A stretch of DNA of 64,000 nt from CAYYNQ01 sp964473105 (lineage in GTDB: Bacteria; Sumerlaeota; Sumerlaeia; MVZB01), in contig CAYYNQ010000048.1 of NCBI GenBank assembly GCA_964473105.1, positions 62,001 to 126,000 on the forward strand, read 5' to 3'. The notes below the pieces were generated by a model. The model was not told where the DNA came from and made no database searches. It saw only the letters and a list, made by a program, of their open reading frames with translations. The translations under genes and the position numbers were made by a program. This document shows, piece after piece, positions 17,317 to 26,676 of this stretch. Each line of letters starts with the position of its first letter. Position 1 is the stretch's first letter.

Positions 17317-18999
17317 CTAATCTGCGACTTCACGAGTGACCTTAACCCAGGCCTCATTGGTTGATCGGACCGCATCTAACATCGCCATCTCATCCCCATT
17401 CCACAGGACCGAGGGGGGCTGGCGTAAAAGTTCCCAGTATGTTGCCCCCGATTGAAGTCCTCCGGCCGGATCTCGATACCGAAAATCATGAATATAGATC
17501 CCGGTCGCAGACAACCCATCCTCGACCACTGAAACAGGGCTCCTTCGATCAGCAAAAAACAGTTGGTAATAATGTCCGTAAGGAAGTAATACATCTGCGT
17601 ACACCGCTTCGTGAGGACTCCTGACAGCGGGAATGGTTTTCCATGCCTCACACTGCCCGTCCTGAAATGCCTGTCTTGCCAAAGGTGCCTGGGCGTAAAA
17701 CTTCAATGTTCGAAAGGAACCTGCAACCCCGGAAACAAGACAGGTCAAAATAATCAGGATCAGCATCAAACGCGACCGAGGAGCGGGCAGCGACCTCCCT
17801 AGCCAGTTCACGATAAGTGCGAACCCGGCTGCGCTAAATATCACACAAGGTATCAACATACAGATAGACCTCAACGCATGAGGAACACCTTCACGAGTGA
17901 TTGCGGCGGGAACCGCTCCACAGAGCAAAGCTGTAAATAATGGGGCTGTCATCATCATCCGTTTTCGAATTGCATAGATAATTCCGGCCGGCAGAAGGAC
18001 GAGGTCTGCTTTCAGTAGCTGTCCTAGCATCGGCGGACTGTGGCGCGGATGTTCATCTCCGTTAATAAACAGGAAATACGGATCTAGATGTGCGATATAA
18101 TTTCTTATAAATCGGCCAAGGATCACCGTTATCGATTCGGTATCACCCCAGATAGCAATCCTCTGCATGCGCTCTAATCCGCCAGGCTCCAACCGTACCA
18201 ACAAGGTCGGGGTGACTGGAATGAAAAATAAAACCAAGGCAACCCAAGTCATTGGATGCCTCCAGGGAATCCTTTTTCCGTAAATAAGTAACAAACATGC
18301 AGACCAGACGACAACAAAGGGCTGCACACCCGAGTAACTGTAAAAGAGCAGGCCAAGCGAAGCGAGCGCAAGGGGCAACCCCCATTTACGTCCACGTTCA
18401 AACCCGTATAATCCAAAGAGGGTCACGACAACCAGAAGTGGAGCCAGAATACCCTGGAGCGCCCAGCGGCTGAATACTAGATGCCAGGGCATGAATGCCA
18501 ACCACGTCCCGGCAAAAATGGCCGTGCTCCATCCCAGCATGCAACCGACCAGCCAAACCAGGAGCAGAATCGTTGAGAGGCCAACCCAGGCCGAGGTCAT
18601 CCGTGTCGACCTGATTGACAATCCTCCCACTTTAATAAAAGGTACACTCAAGTAATGGTAGATGGCCGAGGTCTGTGTACCCATGACGTTAACCATCCAT
18701 GGAAGTCGCTCCCAAGCCAGTCCCCCCTCGCCATCAATGTTCAGAACTGCCCCGGTCGCTGAAAGAGCCCAAGAGTTGTATCCCTTCTCGACCTCGTCCC
18801 TAAAGAATCCATTGGGGCAATTTTCAAGGCCAATTAACCTGAGACAGCCGGCCAATAGCAAAACCAGGACACCGGCCGATATAACATACTTGTTTAACTT
18901 CTGATCCTGATACGATCTAGACAGTTCTGTGGTGGTGGAATTCAAGTCAACTGTTCCAGACACCGCAACAGAGACGGGATAATTCCCTCTAGGAGACAC
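17317..18999 (-). CDS. Polytopic GT-C (family 39-like) glycosyltransferase
   Basis: A 560-residue integral membrane protein with about eleven hydrophobic helices. The first periplasmic loop holds GFFRDEVEKGYNSWAL, which contains the acidic DE pair typical of ArnT/PMT-type GT-C enzymes. These use polyprenyl-phosphate sugars to modify lipid A or proteins on the outer face of the inner membrane. A C-terminal soluble domain (about 440-560) follows the membrane part. The donor and acceptor are unknown. A similar membrane protein is encoded at 33.4-34.9 kb. Confidence 0.8.
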   Translation of the reverse strand: MSPRGNYPVSVAVSGTVDLNSTTTELSRSYQDQKLNKYVISAGVLVLLLAGCLRLIGLENCPNGFFRDEVEKGYNSWALSATGAVLNIDGEGGLAWERLPWMVNVMGTQTSAIYHYLSVPFIKVGGLSIRSTRMTSAWVGLSTILLLVWLVGCMLGWSTAIFAGTWLAFMPWHLVFSRWALQGILAPLLVVVTLFGLYGFERGRKWGLPLALASLGLLFYSYSGVQPFVVVWSACLLLIYGKRIPWRHPMTWVALVLFFIPVTPTLLVRLEPGGLERMQRIAIWGDTESITVILGRFIRNYIAHLDPYFLFINGDEHPRHSPPMLGQLLKADLVLLPAGIIYAIRKRMMMTAPLFTALLCGAVPAAITREGVPHALRSICMLIPCVIFSAAGFALIVNWLGRSLPAPRSRLMLILIILTCLVSGVAGSFRTLKFYAQAPLARQAFQDGQCEAWKTIPAVRSPHEAVYADVLLPYGHYYQLFFADRRSPVSVVEDGLSATGIYIHDFRYRDPAGGLQSGATYWELLRQPPSVLWNGDEMAMLDAVRSTNEAWVKVTREVAD

Positions 19000-19092
19000 A
19001 GCATTAAGGTTAGTAATCCCCTAACATCAGTTCCTCTGTCGATCTTCTTGGTAATGCATGATGGGATCATCCTCTTTGATGATAACAATAAT

Positions 19093-20034
19093 CTAACCTG
19101 CCCTGCACTGGTTGACTATCGATCCGATCTTTTCGATCCTGCACTCGACTATATCGCTATCCTTCAACAGGATCTTCGGATCACGAAAATAACCCACCCC
19201 TGATGGGGTCCCTGTCGAAATGATATCACCGGTGTTCAATGTCATCCCCTGTGAGAGATATGATACCAGTTTCCGGCAGGAGTGGATCATGTCGCGTGTA
19301 TTTCCATTCTGCATGATCTCTCCGTTCAGCATACACTGGATTTCCAGCGTGTCCGGATCGTCAAGTTCATCCGATGTCACGATCCAGGGCCCACAGGGCC
19401 CGTAAGTGTCGAAACTTTTTCCGCGTGACCACTGCTTATCCATAAACTGGCAATCACGTGATGAGATATCGTTAAGGACCATGTATCCAGCGATATGATC
19501 AAGCGCCTGCTTCTGGGAAACCCGGAAGGCCGCTTTGCCAATGACCAAAGCTAGTTCAACCTCATAATCAACTTCGGTCGAGAGCCTTTTAGAAGGTAAC
19601 ATAATCGGATCCAGGGGCCCTGTCAGTGAAGAGGCGAACTTACAAAAGAAAATAGGTTCGGGCGGCGCTTCCGGCGCCTTTTTCCCCTTCTTTTTTTGTT
19701 CAATAACATGGGCTTTGTAATTCTGTCCGATACAGACTACCTTCTCGGGGTTGGGCAACGGGGGACCAAGGTGTATTCTGCCCTGCCTGTGAAGCCATTC
19801 GGGCTGAACCGATTTCCCGGCGTTGACCCGGCGGGCCAGGATCGAGACTTTGCTAGTCACAGGCCTGATACGCTTCCTCATCGTATCACCCCCCTGCAGC
19901 AGTTCCAGCACGGTGCAGGGTAGATCGTAACCTCCAACAGCATCAGCCGCAGCCTGAAGATCGGCAATAAATCCCTCGATCTCGATCCCGGCGCGATAGG
20001 GTCCCATACCTGTATTGAAGCTGACATACTTCAT
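19093..20034 (-). CDS. Fumarylacetoacetate hydrolase family protein
   Basis: A 313-residue FAH-family enzyme. The metal site motif TEVDYEVELALVIG and the downstream DISSRDCQF, KSFDTYGPCGPW and ISTGTPSGVGYF stretches are typical. Members hydrolyse or decarboxylate C-C bonds in aromatic-compound or sugar-acid breakdown, or act as oxaloacetate decarboxylases. The start at 20034 is preceded by AGGGA; the frame stays open upstream with no conserved sequence. No catabolic cluster surrounds it, so the substrate is unassigned. Confidence 0.88.
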   Translation of the reverse strand: MKYVSFNTGMGPYRAGIEIEGFIADLQAAADAVGGYDLPCTVLELLQGGDTMRKRIRPVTSKVSILARRVNAGKSVQPEWLHRQGRIHLGPPLPNPEKVVCIGQNYKAHVIEQKKKGKKAPEAPPEPIFFCKFASSLTGPLDPIMLPSKRLSTEVDYEVELALVIGKAAFRVSQKQALDHIAGYMVLNDISSRDCQFMDKQWSRGKSFDTYGPCGPWIVTSDELDDPDTLEIQCMLNGEIMQNGNTRDMIHSCRKLVSYLSQGMTLNTGDIISTGTPSGVGYFRDPKILLKDSDIVECRIEKIGSIVNQCRAG

Positions 20035-20103
20035 CGAATTCCCTATCCCTCCCTTGACTGGAACAAATAAGGCCTTGACCCTAACTGTTTGACATGAAAA
20101 TTG

Positions 20104-20147
20104 GAACAAAAGAATACCCGATGCAGGACAGGCACCGGGCATTCTTT
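20104..20147 (-). terminator. Rho-independent terminator of the Spy-like gene
   Basis: Read on the minus strand, AAGAATGCCCG (20146-20136) pairs with CGGGTATTCTT (20120-20110) over 11 bp, including one G-T pair, around a 15-base loop, and runs into TTGTT. It lies about 120 bases past the stop of the gene at 20267-21070 and before the FAH gene start, so it separates two transcription units. Confidence 0.7.
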
Positions 20148-20266
20148 CATTCCATCCGTCCTGAGGATATTAATGGTTTATTCCAAGGCCGTTACAAATA
20201 GACATGAATCGCCGTTATCTTACAACCGCGATTTGTCACCGGAGTCCGGTGAAAGGATCACCATGG

Positions 20267-21070
20267 CTAAAGTATCGGTCTTTCGGGTTCTGTGAATATA
20301 TTTTCCAAGCGATGCGGCGCGTTCTCTCGATGGATAAATGCCCCCGGGAAACTGGCGGGACTATCAACATCACCAGAATAATCCGAATCTCCAAGACCCT
20401 GTCTGCCCGGCTTATCTCGAGGCCCATGACGACTACGGCGTCCTTCTCTAGCATGCCCCCCCTTGCTGAAGGATCCATGGTGTCCGCCCTGAGGGCGCAT
20501 CCCGCGTTTGTAACGCCCCTCCCTCCCCCCCCGTATACGTTCACGTACCCTGTCAAGTTGCTCGTCCGTCAGTGTTTTTTCAACGGCCAGTCGTTTGCCG
20601 ACCTCCAGCTTCTGCTGCTCTGTTCGAAGTTTACCGATCTCCCCGAGCTGGAACATGATTGAATCACTGTCACGAATATTCTGATCCATGAGCTCATGAA
20701 ACTTGAGCCTTGCATGCTTTAGGTCGGCTTCGAGACTGATCAACCGCCGTTGGTTCTCATATCTAAGCGCCGTGAGTCGCTTGATCTGCTCCTCACTGAT
20801 TCCCAGTTTTGTGATCGCATATTCCGAAGTCAACATATCCAAGTCAATACCGTTACCTCTCCCATGTCGGCCCTGCCTGCCCGGTTGTCCGTCACGAAAT
20901 TGGGGAAAGCCGCCTACTGCCCTAGCCAGACGGAACTCGGCCAATTCGTGTTTACTGCCTCCGGGATCAGTCGAAAAAGATTCGGCCTGAACACGCTGTG
21001 GGTGGTTCAATGCCAGAATGATCACCAGTATTGAAAAACCGATTGTAGTGAGATTTGTCCTCTGTTTCAT
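20267..21070 (-). CDS. Spy/CpxP-like periplasmic protein with basic tail
   Basis: A 267-residue exported protein. A signal peptide covers about residues 1-29 (TTIGFSILVIILALN). The middle has paired long helices with the Spy/CpxP-type pattern LGISEEQIKRLTALRYENQRR and KTLTDEQLDRVRERIRG. That family binds unfolded proteins or metals in the periplasm. The last 100 residues are low-complexity, rich in Gly, Arg, His and Ser, unlike canonical Spy. The start at 21070 is supported by GGAGG and AGGA upstream. A strong terminator follows the gene. Confidence 0.7.
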   Translation of the reverse strand: MKQRTNLTTIGFSILVIILALNHPQRVQAESFSTDPGGSKHELAEFRLARAVGGFPQFRDGQPGRQGRHGRGNGIDLDMLTSEYAITKLGISEEQIKRLTALRYENQRRLISLEADLKHARLKFHELMDQNIRDSDSIMFQLGEIGKLRTEQQKLEVGKRLAVEKTLTDEQLDRVRERIRGGREGRYKRGMRPQGGHHGSFSKGGHAREGRRSRHGPRDKPGRQGLGDSDYSGDVDSPASFPGAFIHRENAPHRLENIFTEPERPIL

Positions 21071-21616
21071 TTTCCTGAACCTCCGTGATGATTTATTCAT
21101 GCGAATCCCCGGACCCTTGAGACCGGACTGATTGCCGAACTCAAACAGCAAAGGCCGTGCCATAATAAGGTCCGGCAGAAATGCAGGGCCAAAGCTTCAA
21201 AGTCATAAGCATAATAGAAGCGACATTTTATCAGTCATAAACGTCACTTTTTTGCAGTTTGAAAATAAAATCTTGATATCATCGTCGGGACCTTGGATTG
21301 ATGTGGATCGTACAATGAAGAACAATGTCGGGTTCATCCTGGAACAACCGGCAATATTGTCCCTGATTGGCCTCCCCTCTATCATGACACTAAGGCGGAG
21401 ATAAAAGACTGCCTTGCCCGATTCGTCGATATTCCACTTGTGAGCGCCCTGATTACGATTAGGATATTTTAGATAAAGTCTAAGGATTGTGGGATCCCCT
21501 GATATCGGCCAGGATATCAGGAGTAGCCCTGACCAAGGGCACACTAAGCACCTCTCGTTATGTATCAGGACAGGGCATTTTTATATCTTGGATTTACCAA
21601 CCCAAGATCAAGATAT
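21071..21616. other. Intergenic region, no gene seen
   Basis: 546 bases between the Spy-like gene and mltG, both on the minus strand. Frames on either strand lack ribosome binding sites and protein character. The Spy-like gene's promoter is expected here. No repeat or stable hairpin was noticed. Confidence 0.45.
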
Positions 21617-22681
21617 TTAATTATCCCGATGCATCCCCTGCCCAGTGACAATACCCTTTGACTGATGACGACGTGCAGACCTTTTGGCTCTTCGGTGCTC
21701 TGAATAGGTTCTGCTGAATATATGCTGTCCCGCCCCGTCATATACAAAATAGAGGTCCGACGTATCGGCAGGTCGAAGCACCGACTCGATCGCATCCCGT
21801 CCCGGGTTGCATATCGGGCCCGGTGGCAATCCGCCATGAAGATAAGTGTTGAACGGGGATGTGGTTACAAGGTCATCCCTAAGTAACGCACGGTCCCAGA
21901 CCCCCCCCAATGCGTAATGAACCGTCGCACACGACTGCAGCTTCATTCGCTTATGCATCCTGTTGAGAAACACTGAAGCGATCCTCGGCATCTCCTCGAT
22001 CGCCCTGGCTTCTCTCTGGACAATCGATGCCAGAGTCACTATCTCGAAGATAGACAGCTTCTCCGACCGAAAGTCCCGATCTGTCGGACGGGATGACAAC
22101 CACTGATCAAGAAACCTGTCCAACATTTTTAGAATCAGTCGTTCCATGGGGATATCCTTTCCCAGACGATATGTATCCGGGAAAAGAAACCCCTCAACCC
22201 CATCAGGAAGATCGAGGTCCAGTTTAGTCAGTCTAGCAGGCTGGTGGACTGGCACCTCCCATAATTGTTGATCATTCAACCAGCCATCACTCACCAGACG
22301 CTGACCAATCTGATTCGATGTCCAGCCCTCGGGGATGGCCAGAGCCTCAAGGAACATCCCGCGCCCCAGTTCTTGCGTCAACCGCGATGGAGTGATGGGT
22401 GTGGCAATATGGTATACACCCGCCTGCAGACCCGATGATTTATTGTTTATTTTCAGCCAGCAGAGGTATTTGAATTTACTGGAAACAAAGCCCATCTCGA
22501 ACAATTGGCGGACAATCTGTCGTGCGGGGGTTCCCCGGTCGATGATGACCCGAATCGGGACTTCAGGTTCACCAAAGGGTCGTTCACCCCAATCTCGGAT
22601 TGAGCGATTCAAAAAAGCAACAACCCCAACCACGATCACCCCGACCAACAGGGGCATGATGACAAACCAACGCTTCTTCAT
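21617..22681 (-). CDS. mltG: Endolytic murein transglycosylase MltG
   Basis: A 354-residue MltG (YceG) protein. A single N-terminal transmembrane helix (about 8-24) anchors it in the inner membrane. The extracytoplasmic part contains the LysM-like region, GFLFPDTYRL and the catalytic segment LASIVQREA with Glu224. It ends near LPPGPICNPGRDAIESVLRP and YFVYDGAGQHIFSRTYSEH, all family hallmarks. MltG cuts nascent glycan strands to end peptidoglycan chains. Its start overlaps the end of the preceding glycosyltransferase gene by 4 bases, implying coupled translation. Confidence 0.95.
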   Translation of the reverse strand: MKKRWFVIMPLLVGVIVVGVVAFLNRSIRDWGERPFGEPEVPIRVIIDRGTPARQIVRQLFEMGFVSSKFKYLCWLKINNKSSGLQAGVYHIATPITPSRLTQELGRGMFLEALAIPEGWTSNQIGQRLVSDGWLNDQQLWEVPVHQPARLTKLDLDLPDGVEGFLFPDTYRLGKDIPMERLILKMLDRFLDQWLSSRPTDRDFRSEKLSIFEIVTLASIVQREARAIEEMPRIASVFLNRMHKRMKLQSCATVHYALGGVWDRALLRDDLVTTSPFNTYLHGGLPPGPICNPGRDAIESVLRPADTSDLYFVYDGAGQHIFSRTYSEHRRAKRSARRHQSKGIVTGQGMHRDN

Positions 22682-23916
22682 AACCCGAGCCTGCCGCTGG
22701 GATCAGAATGATCTGTCCAGCCATCGAGAAAAACCTCGAGTTCATCCACCAATTTCGGCCAGCCGAACCTGTCTTCAGCATGACGACGCGCCGAATTGCC
22801 CATGGCTTCAAGGTCGACACCCGGCGTAAATATCTCACAAAGGGCATGGGCCAGAGATTCAACACCGGCATCACTTGCTATCCCGATCGGGTCATCTTTC
22901 GTTTCATTAAAACTGGAGGCAACATCACCCACGGCACAGGTCACGACCGGGCGTCCCGCAGAAAGGTAATCCGTAAACTTAAAGGGAGTGCGGGCACGGT
23001 TATGGGCATTGTTCTCCAACGGAAGAACCAAGGCATCGGCCGATCCCAATACAACAGGGAGTTTATTCTGATCTACACACCCCAAATCAATCACATGATG
23101 ATCAAGTCTCAATTTCCCCACCAACCCATCCGCAAAAGGTGGGCCGGCCTTCAAAAGCCTCAACTGGGGGTGCTCTTTAATCACGAACTTTATGGCCCGA
23201 AGCATCAATTCCTGGTCAGGATGATAATTTGCCACATAGCCTAGATATGGACCGGCTTCTTCGCGATCATCCAATTCCAGAATTCGTCGGCACTCTAATT
23301 TATTCCGAGGCTGAATCCTGTCAAGATTGGCGCCATTGGGAAGCAGTAGGAGTTCCTCCCTCGCTCTTCCCAGAGCCACGCACCGGTCAACGAGAAATCG
23401 AGATATGGCTGTAATCCTGCCAGCACGCCGAACCATCGCCCGTTCCATGCTAATCTCCCATTGCTCAACTTTCCGCTGAAACATGGACTCATTCTTCATC
23501 AGCCCCGCAAGACGCATCTCGGCCCGCTTGGGGAAAACCCCGCCTTCATACCAGTCGCACCAATCATATATCAGCGGTTTGGAACGCAGTTGAGCAAGCC
23601 GTGAAGGCCATCCCACATTCGGCGGATGTGCAAAGGCATAACACAAGTCAAAAGGTTGCGTCAGGATTTTGAGACAACGCCAGGCAATATCAATGGGACC
23701 CCACCCGTCATCAGGATCGGTGAGAGGTGACCAACCGGGTGTTTCCACGATCCTGATTCCATCGACCCGCTGGCAAACGCTCCTGTAGCGGTGGCGGGGG
23801 GCGACAGTCCAGACAGTGATTCGATGGTTTCGACGGGCGAGTTCACGGGCCAGATTCCAAGCCCTGTGCCAAGTGCCATACTCACGTACATTGTGGTTAA
23901 GAATCAGTATGTTCAA
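22678..23916 (-). CDS. Glycosyltransferase family 4-type protein
   Basis: A 412-residue GT-B glycosyltransferase. The N-terminus MNILILNHNVREYGTWHRAW begins the acceptor domain. The C-terminal donor domain has VANYHPDQELMLRAI, LGCVDQNKLPVVLGSADALVLP, and the nucleotide-sugar site TPFKFTDYLSAGRPVV with the E/K region. It is likely cytoplasmic, adding sugars to a surface or cell-wall glycan. The overlap with mltG (ATGA, 22678-22681) makes a two-gene unit. The acceptor is unknown. Confidence 0.85.
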   Translation of the reverse strand: MNILILNHNVREYGTWHRAWNLARELARRNHRITVWTVAPRHRYRSVCQRVDGIRIVETPGWSPLTDPDDGWGPIDIAWRCLKILTQPFDLCYAFAHPPNVGWPSRLAQLRSKPLIYDWCDWYEGGVFPKRAEMRLAGLMKNESMFQRKVEQWEISMERAMVRRAGRITAISRFLVDRCVALGRAREELLLLPNGANLDRIQPRNKLECRRILELDDREEAGPYLGYVANYHPDQELMLRAIKFVIKEHPQLRLLKAGPPFADGLVGKLRLDHHVIDLGCVDQNKLPVVLGSADALVLPLENNAHNRARTPFKFTDYLSAGRPVVTCAVGDVASSFNETKDDPIGIASDAGVESLAHALCEIFTPGVDLEAMGNSARRHAEDRFGWPKLVDELEVFLDGWTDHSDPSGRLGL

Positions 23917-23943
23917 TAATTACAACTATATAAAATATTATAT

Positions 23944-23981
23944 GAGAACACAAACCCACACCGAGAACACAAACCCACACC
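23944..23981. repeat. Perfect 19-bp tandem duplication
   Basis: GAGAACACAAACCCACACC occurs twice head to tail (23944-23962 and 23963-23981) in the intergenic region upstream of the family 4 glycosyltransferase. It is a simple tandem repeat, perhaps length-variable, and could sit in that gene's promoter region. Confidence 0.85.
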
Positions 23982-24132
23982 CTAAACTCAGTTATATCAG
24001 TTTATGATACCCTGCCCGGAACCGTTTTAAAGCAAACGAGTTGCATCCTGACTCAATATATCCTGAAAACTGTCTAGACTCAATCCTGTATACTTCGCTG
24101 AAAAAGGGTTGCCCAACACGATAAAGGCATAA

Positions 24133-24162
24133 TTGGATCGAGAGAACTTGCACCCATATAAT
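24133..24162 (+). promoter_or_regulatory. Sigma-70-type promoter for the basic secreted protein
   Basis: TTGGAT (24133-24138) and TATAAT (24157-24162) are separated by 18 bases; the -10 box matches consensus exactly. Transcription would begin near 24169, giving a leader of about 70 bases before the ATG at 24241. Confidence 0.55.
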
Positions 24163-24203
24163 ATGTGTACGTATATTTATGTGGCGGTGACCCGGACCCT
24201 GTG

Positions 24204-24239
24204 TTAGGCTCCATACCATAACTTGGGAAGGGAGCCTAA
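24204..24239 (+). promoter_or_regulatory. Leader hairpin covering the ribosome binding site
   Basis: TTAGGCTCC (24204-24212) is perfectly complementary to GGAGCCTAA (24231-24239), with an 18-base loop. The right arm contains part of the Shine-Dalgarno sequence (GGGAGCC) and ends one base before the ATG at 24241. In the folded state the start would be hidden, so this is a candidate thermosensor, riboregulator or autoregulatory site. Only the pairing is seen; function is inferred. Confidence 0.5.
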
Positions 24240-24240
24240 A

Positions 24241-25017
24241 ATGATGAGGTTCATGCGTATCTTCCTAATAACGGGAAGTTTTCTTCTGTTTGCCATCCAA
24301 CCAAGGGCTGATAGCTCATTCAGTTTCAAGATTGGTTATGACAAAAACGATGATGGATTCTACCACAGGGCCTCACATCATTACAGCGGTTCAGCCTGTG
24401 GGTGCGACAGTCTTTATCCACATCGATACAAGAAATACCGATACAGGGAATCGCATTACCTGAAATGCACCTGTTGCCCCTGCAAACGCATGTATACCTA
24501 TGACCATATCTCCCTTGGCCAGGGCTGTTATGAACCGTATTATTATGACAAGCATTACTACAGGGGGTATGGTCGTCACGGATACGTACATAAATACCGA
24601 CACGACAGGAAATATCACCGGAAGCATAAATATAAATCTAGAAAATACCGTTCTAAATACCGTAAGCGGCGTGGATTCCTCGATGATGAACGATGCCAAG
24701 AAAATCATTCTGATTCCATTCAGGGCCTGAATCACCCTTACCGGCCCAATGGTGATGGACTGAATTACCCTCGTAAACGAACGGGCCATAAATATTCCAA
24801 ACCGAAACGATCCCTGAAATCCAAGAGGTCGATCTGGCCGAGTCGCCCAACTGTATCGGGATCAAACAAATCCGATCCAGATCGAATAAGCCGGTCATAT
24901 TCATCGAGCAAGCGTTATTCTACCACATCACGAACGAGGCCATCACGCTTGCATTCCATGTCGGGTTCCCGCGGGGGCGGACGGGTCACCCGTTCATCGG
25001 CCTCGAACCGGCGCTAG
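24241..25017 (+). CDS. Secreted, very basic Tyr/His/Lys-rich protein
   Basis: A 258-residue protein unlike any family I know. A signal peptide (about 1-23, IFLITGSFLLFAI) is followed by a Cys-rich section with Cys at 53, 55, 76, 78, 79, 81 and 96. Then comes a block (about 97-148) made almost only of Tyr, His, Lys, Arg and Gly, such as YYYDKHYYRGYGRHGY. The last 110 residues are a Ser/Arg/Lys-rich disordered tail. The composition suggests a structural, metal-binding, surface-adhesive or mineral/polyanion-binding role; Tyr-rich Cys-containing proteins can cross-link. The ATG at 24241 follows GGGAAGGGAG; an upstream TTG is less likely. Confidence 0.75.
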   Translation: MMRFMRIFLITGSFLLFAIQPRADSSFSFKIGYDKNDDGFYHRASHHYSGSACGCDSLYPHRYKKYRYRESHYLKCTCCPCKRMYTYDHISLGQGCYEPYYYDKHYYRGYGRHGYVHKYRHDRKYHRKHKYKSRKYRSKYRKRRGFLDDERCQENHSDSIQGLNHPYRPNGDGLNYPRKRTGHKYSKPKRSLKSKRSIWPSRPTVSGSNKSDPDRISRSYSSSKRYSTTSRTRPSRLHSMSGSRGGGRVTRSSASNRR

Positions 25018-25298
25018 AACCATGCACCTTTTCCCAAGTCGAGGAATCCGGGCACCGGATATCTATGAAATCCTCCACAACAACAAGCCCGACCCTCGAC
25101 TCCAGAACCGCCCGGCAATGAAACTGCCCATGCCACTGCTCAGGGTTCAGGGTCAGCTTGATCACGATCTCCCATTTCGGTCAATTGGCAAACAGAGTCC
25201 GGAAAAGAACCTTTAGAACGTCTTGGCTGAATCCGTTTAAGGCGATGGTGTTCGCATCAACCCACAGGGCTGTGGTATGATGTGGGGAAAGGAGAACC

Positions 25299-26309
25299 TT
25301 GAAACCAATGCAGCTAACCACACAGGTTCTGATTGTCGGCAGCGGGCCAGCCGGACTGGCAACGGCCCACACGATGAATGAGGCCGGTTTCCGTTCCGTG
25401 ATCATTGAGCGTGGAACATTTGCGAACGGTGTCGCGCACTGGCCGGCCTACATGAAGCTGTTTTCTACGCGGGAACTTGTCGAGTTGCCAGGCGTCCCTT
25501 TTACAATACCAGATGAAAAACCCACGAGGCAGCAATACCTGCGTTACCTTCAATATTACGTGGATGTGCTGGACTTGGACTATCACCTCCTGCACGAGCT
25601 GAAGAAACTAGAGGGTAAAGACGGTGATTTCACGGCCCATGGCCAGACCCGGTCTGGCAAACCCTTTTCGATCAGGGCAGAAAAAGTCATCTTGGCCACC
25701 GGGGCTTATGATACCCCCAACCGCCTAGATATCCCGGGAGAGGACCTGCCTCACGTAAGTCATTATTACCGTGAACCGAATGATTATTTCGGCATGAAGG
25801 TCCTGATTATTGGAGGACGGCATTCTGCCGCCGAGACAGCGCTGGAACTCTGCCGTGCCGGAGTAGAGGTCACGATCAGTTACCGGGGGGCGTCATTTGA
25901 AGGGTTAAAATACTGGATCCAGCCGGACCTTGAAAACCGAATCATTGAGGGTGGCATCCGTGCATGGATGTCTTCGCACGTAAGGGAAATTACGCCAACC
26001 AACGTAAGAATTGAATCGGAAAAGGGCCGAATGATCGAAGAACATTTCGATGCAATACTGGCCTTGACCGGTTATCATCCGAATCCCGGTTTTCTTCAAT
26101 CTCTAGGACTCAATATGGATGCAACAAGCCATCGGCCCTTGTTTTGTGAGGAAACCTTGGAAAGTTCCCGGCCGGGAGTCTATCTCGCCGGTGTAATGCT
26201 TGCGGGAAATATCAGCGGTGCAATCTTCATTGAAAACTCGAGATTTCACGGACGGAAGATTTTAAGCCATCTCAAACAGACATCAGCCCCCTCAGGAATA
26301 ATTGGATAA
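25299..26309 (+). CDS. YpdA-like FAD-dependent thiol disulfide reductase
   Basis: A 336-residue two-dinucleotide-binding flavoprotein. The FAD site is VLIVGSGPAGLATAHT, the NAD(P)H site VLIIGGRHSAAETALELC. Family-specific blocks are WPAYMKLFSTRELVELPGVPF with KPTRQQYLRYLQYYV, and the C-terminal VYLAGVMLAGNISGAIFIENSRFHGRKI. These match YpdA/Bdr, the putative bacillithiol disulfide reductase, which lacks a CxxC pair. Whether this organism makes bacillithiol cannot be told from the window. Translation may start at TTG 25299 just after AAGGAG, or at the ATG nine bases later. It follows the basic Cys-rich secreted protein by 281 bases, in which no gene is seen. Confidence 0.85.
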   Translation: MKPMQLTTQVLIVGSGPAGLATAHTMNEAGFRSVIIERGTFANGVAHWPAYMKLFSTRELVELPGVPFTIPDEKPTRQQYLRYLQYYVDVLDLDYHLLHELKKLEGKDGDFTAHGQTRSGKPFSIRAEKVILATGAYDTPNRLDIPGEDLPHVSHYYREPNDYFGMKVLIIGGRHSAAETALELCRAGVEVTISYRGASFEGLKYWIQPDLENRIIEGGIRAWMSSHVREITPTNVRIESEKGRMIEEHFDAILALTGYHPNPGFLQSLGLNMDATSHRPLFCEETLESSRPGVYLAGVMLAGNISGAIFIENSRFHGRKILSHLKQTSAPSGIIG

Positions 26310-26676
26310 ATTTCGGTCAAAAACGAATCGGGAACATAGCGTAGGCCTTGCAGGGATATCGCGATGAAAATACTCTGGGTATCTTTCGATCCTTTGAATC
26401 AGTCGCGTCCTGGAACCTGATATTATGGATATGAATAATTCGTGATTCCTGCGGATATTATCATGGCTAATCCAACCACGACAATGCCGGGGGATTTTCC
26501 TGTCCAACGGATCTGGAGATCATGGCGTTGAATCGTCCGATTCACCTGATGATTAAGACAACATCGACCCGTTGATGCGCGTTGACCCTTGTCTGCAAAA
26601 GATTTATCGGCCTAGATCAACCGGTTCATGAGTCCCGAATGGCTAAATTGATGAATCGTAAAAGGAAAAAACAGCC
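26310..26676. other. Intergenic region between convergent genes
   Basis: 367 bases between the ends of the YpdA-like gene and the DUF62 gene. No ORF with a ribosome binding site, no strong hairpin with a T-run and no repeat was recognised. Confidence 0.45.

Noticed and set aside
20236..20556. Minus-strand ORF inside the Spy-like gene
   Set aside because: It is a shadow of the basic C-terminal part of the real gene.
21203..21544. 113-codon minus ORF between the Spy-like gene and mltG
   Set aside because: No ribosome binding site and no protein-like composition.
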